In this document: positions 62,915 to 64,000 of the stretch, one piece after another
Layout: each line of letters opens with the position of its first letter
Numbering within the stretch: the stretch's first letter is position 1
Source of the DNA: Hellea sp.
GTDB lineage: Bacteria > Pseudomonadota > Alphaproteobacteria > Caulobacterales > Maricaulaceae
Direction: 5' to 3'
Assembly (NCBI GenBank): GCA_013002305.1
Contig: JABDKG010000087.1
Location: forward strand, 1 to 64,000
Length of the DNA: 64,000 nucleotides
Position numbers and translations under genes: made by a program
The notes under the pieces: generated by a model
Seen by the model: the letters and a program-made list of their open reading frames with translations, nothing else
Told to the model about the DNA's origin: nothing
The model's database searches: none

Positions 62915-64000
62915 TTAAGATAAAAAGTGGGCGGCCTTTTTTACCGCTTCGACAAGGCGGTCGGCCTCATCCAGTGTATTGTAAATGCCAAAACTGGCCC
63001 GCGCCGTCGAGTGGATGCCGAAGCGTTCCATCAAGGGCTGCGTACAATGTTGGCCCGCCCGTACAGCGACGCCGTATTTATCCAGTATTTGGGCCACATC
63101 GTGTGCGTGAGCGCCTTCCAGATTAAAGGCAAGAACACTGCCCTTCTGCGGCGCATCGCCAATCAGGCGAAACGAATTGATATTTCGAAGACCGTCAAGC
63201 GCGTGGCTGTAAACTGCCAATTCGTGCAGGTGGATTTCGGCCGGATCATATTGGGTGTACCAGTCGATCGCCGCGCCAAGACCGATGGCCTGTATAATCG
63301 GCGGCGTTCCGGCCTCAAATTTATGGGGCGGATCGTTATAGGTGATGTGGGTCTCAAATACATCCTCGATCATTTCGCCGCCGCCGTTAAACGGGCGCAG
63401 TCGTTCGAGCATATCAGATGTACCATAAAGCGCGCCGATGCCTGTTGGTCCGTAAAGTTTATGGCCGGTCATACAAAAGAAGTCACAGCCGAGGTCCTGA
63501 ACATTAATCGGCATATGGACAGCGGCCTGCGTGCCATCAACGACGAATATAGCGCCCGCGGCCTTTACCCAGGGCGCAATCTCTTTAATCGGATTGATCG
63601 TGCCCAGTACATTGGACATATGCACAAGCGATACGACTTTAGTCTTGCTCGATATCATCGATTTGAGCGCATCCAGATCGAGCGAACCGTCATCGCGTAC
63701 AGGCACAAATTTGATCACCGCGCCTTTACGCTCCCGGTGGAAATGCCACGGCACAATATTGGAGTGATGCTCCATCTGGGAGATAATAATTTCATCGCCC
63801 TCGCCGATTTCGTCGGATAGACCATAAGCGATCAGATTCAGCGCTTCTGTCGCGCCTTTGGTAAAGACGATATTCTCAGCCTCAGGCGCGCCGAGGAAGT
63901 CGGCAACTTTTTGCCGGGCGCCCTCATAAGCCTCAGTTGTTTCATTCGCCATGGTGTGGAGACCGCGATGCACATTGGCGTAAGACGTTTCCATTTGGTG
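62915..64000 (-). CDS. sufS: Cysteine desulfurase SufS (5' end missing)
   Basis: At least 362 residues of a class V aminotransferase-fold PLP enzyme that takes sulfur from cysteine for Fe-S assembly. The PLP lysine lies in CMTGHKLYGPTGIG, and the active-site cysteine in VRAGQHCTQPLMERFG. The frame stays open to the right edge (codons for His-Gln precede METSYANVHRGLHT), and SufS proteins have about 45 more N-terminal residues, so the start lies outside the window. It is upstream of sufT and sufA in one operon; sufBCD probably lie further upstream. Confidence 0.94.
   Translation of the reverse strand, partial: HQMETSYANVHRGLHTMANETTEAYEGARQKVADFLGAPEAENIVFTKGATEALNLIAYGLSDEIGEGDEIIISQMEHHSNIVPWHFHRERKGAVIKFVPVRDDGSLDLDALKSMISSKTKVVSLVHMSNVLGTINPIKEIAPWVKAAGAIFVVDGTQAAVHMPINVQDLGCDFFCMTGHKLYGPTGIGALYGTSDMLERLRPFNGGGEMIEDVFETHITYNDPPHKFEAGTPPIIQAIGLGAAIDWYTQYDPAEIHLHELAVYSHALDGLRNINSFRLIGDAPQKGSVLAFNLEGAHAHDVAQILDKYGVAVRAGQHCTQPLMERFGIHSTARASFGIYNTLDEADRLVEAVKKAAHFLS

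Noticed and set aside
62927-63820. Long plus-strand open frame opposite sufS
   Set aside because: It is the antisense of a clear SufS gene with all catalytic motifs, and its translation resembles no family.

Overview
The window looks like the chromosome of a free-living, probably aquatic alphaproteobacterium of moderate GC. The evidence is the NDUFS4-type complex I subunit (typical of Alphaproteobacteria and mitochondria), SdhE, a PopA/PleD-like cell-cycle protein, a SufS-SufT-SufA Fe-S operon, a TonB-dependent receptor, an M2 peptidase lipoprotein, and gene forms such as the TatD and malic enzyme seen here. I see no phage, insertion sequence, CRISPR array or rRNA operon. The genome is compact: ATGA/TGATG start-stop overlaps are frequent, and five convergent gene pairs overlap at their stop codons.

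Layout. 1-2220: the 3' part of a HerA-like ATPase, the complex I subunit and tRNA-Arg. 2231-7659 (minus): a secreted propeller-like protein, then a sulfur amino-acid operon (cysteine synthase, 3-mercaptopyruvate sulfurtransferase, cystathionine beta-lyase) ending in a CE15-like esterase. 7777-16467: kdsA, a DUF3089 hydrolase, a DUF502 membrane protein, recG, sdhE and mfd. 16464-22861: a degenerate PleD/PopA-like protein, M2 peptidase, hemH, a P-loop kinase-like protein and thrC. 23051-29626: rpoZ, an NTF2-like protein, the glnB-glnA nitrogen operon, maeB and a MATE transporter. 29623-35928: Mpo1-like protein, a GIY-YIG-like protein, tRNA-Leu, acs, a PrnB-like protein and a two-subunit sodium:solute symporter; acs and the symporter suggest acetate uptake and activation.

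35944-45686 is the most unusual part. A gene for a 338-residue protein with 37 consecutive [G/A]SGX tetrapeptides (X mostly Lys) and an RTX-like acidic C-terminus is followed by a complete type I secretion system (ABC exporter, HlyD adaptor, TolC-like lipoprotein). The set is flanked by two APH-fold kinase-like genes, one of them fused to a phytanoyl-CoA-dioxygenase-like Fe(II)/2-oxoglutarate domain. The substrate gene has a near-perfect sigma-54 promoter and its own terminator. I infer a regulated exporter for a Lys/Ser-rich repeat protein that may be hydroxylated and/or phosphorylated before export. The pieces are directly visible; the modification is a hypothesis.

45911-64000: a TonB-dependent receptor, a four-helix membrane protein, an operon-like run (dac, tmk, holB, SRPBCC-GyrI protein, tatD, MBL hydrolase), rlpA, tRNA-Ser, two tandem TadG-like proteins, a GST, a DUF35/thiolase pair, and the sufA-sufT-sufS operon, with sufS running off the right edge.
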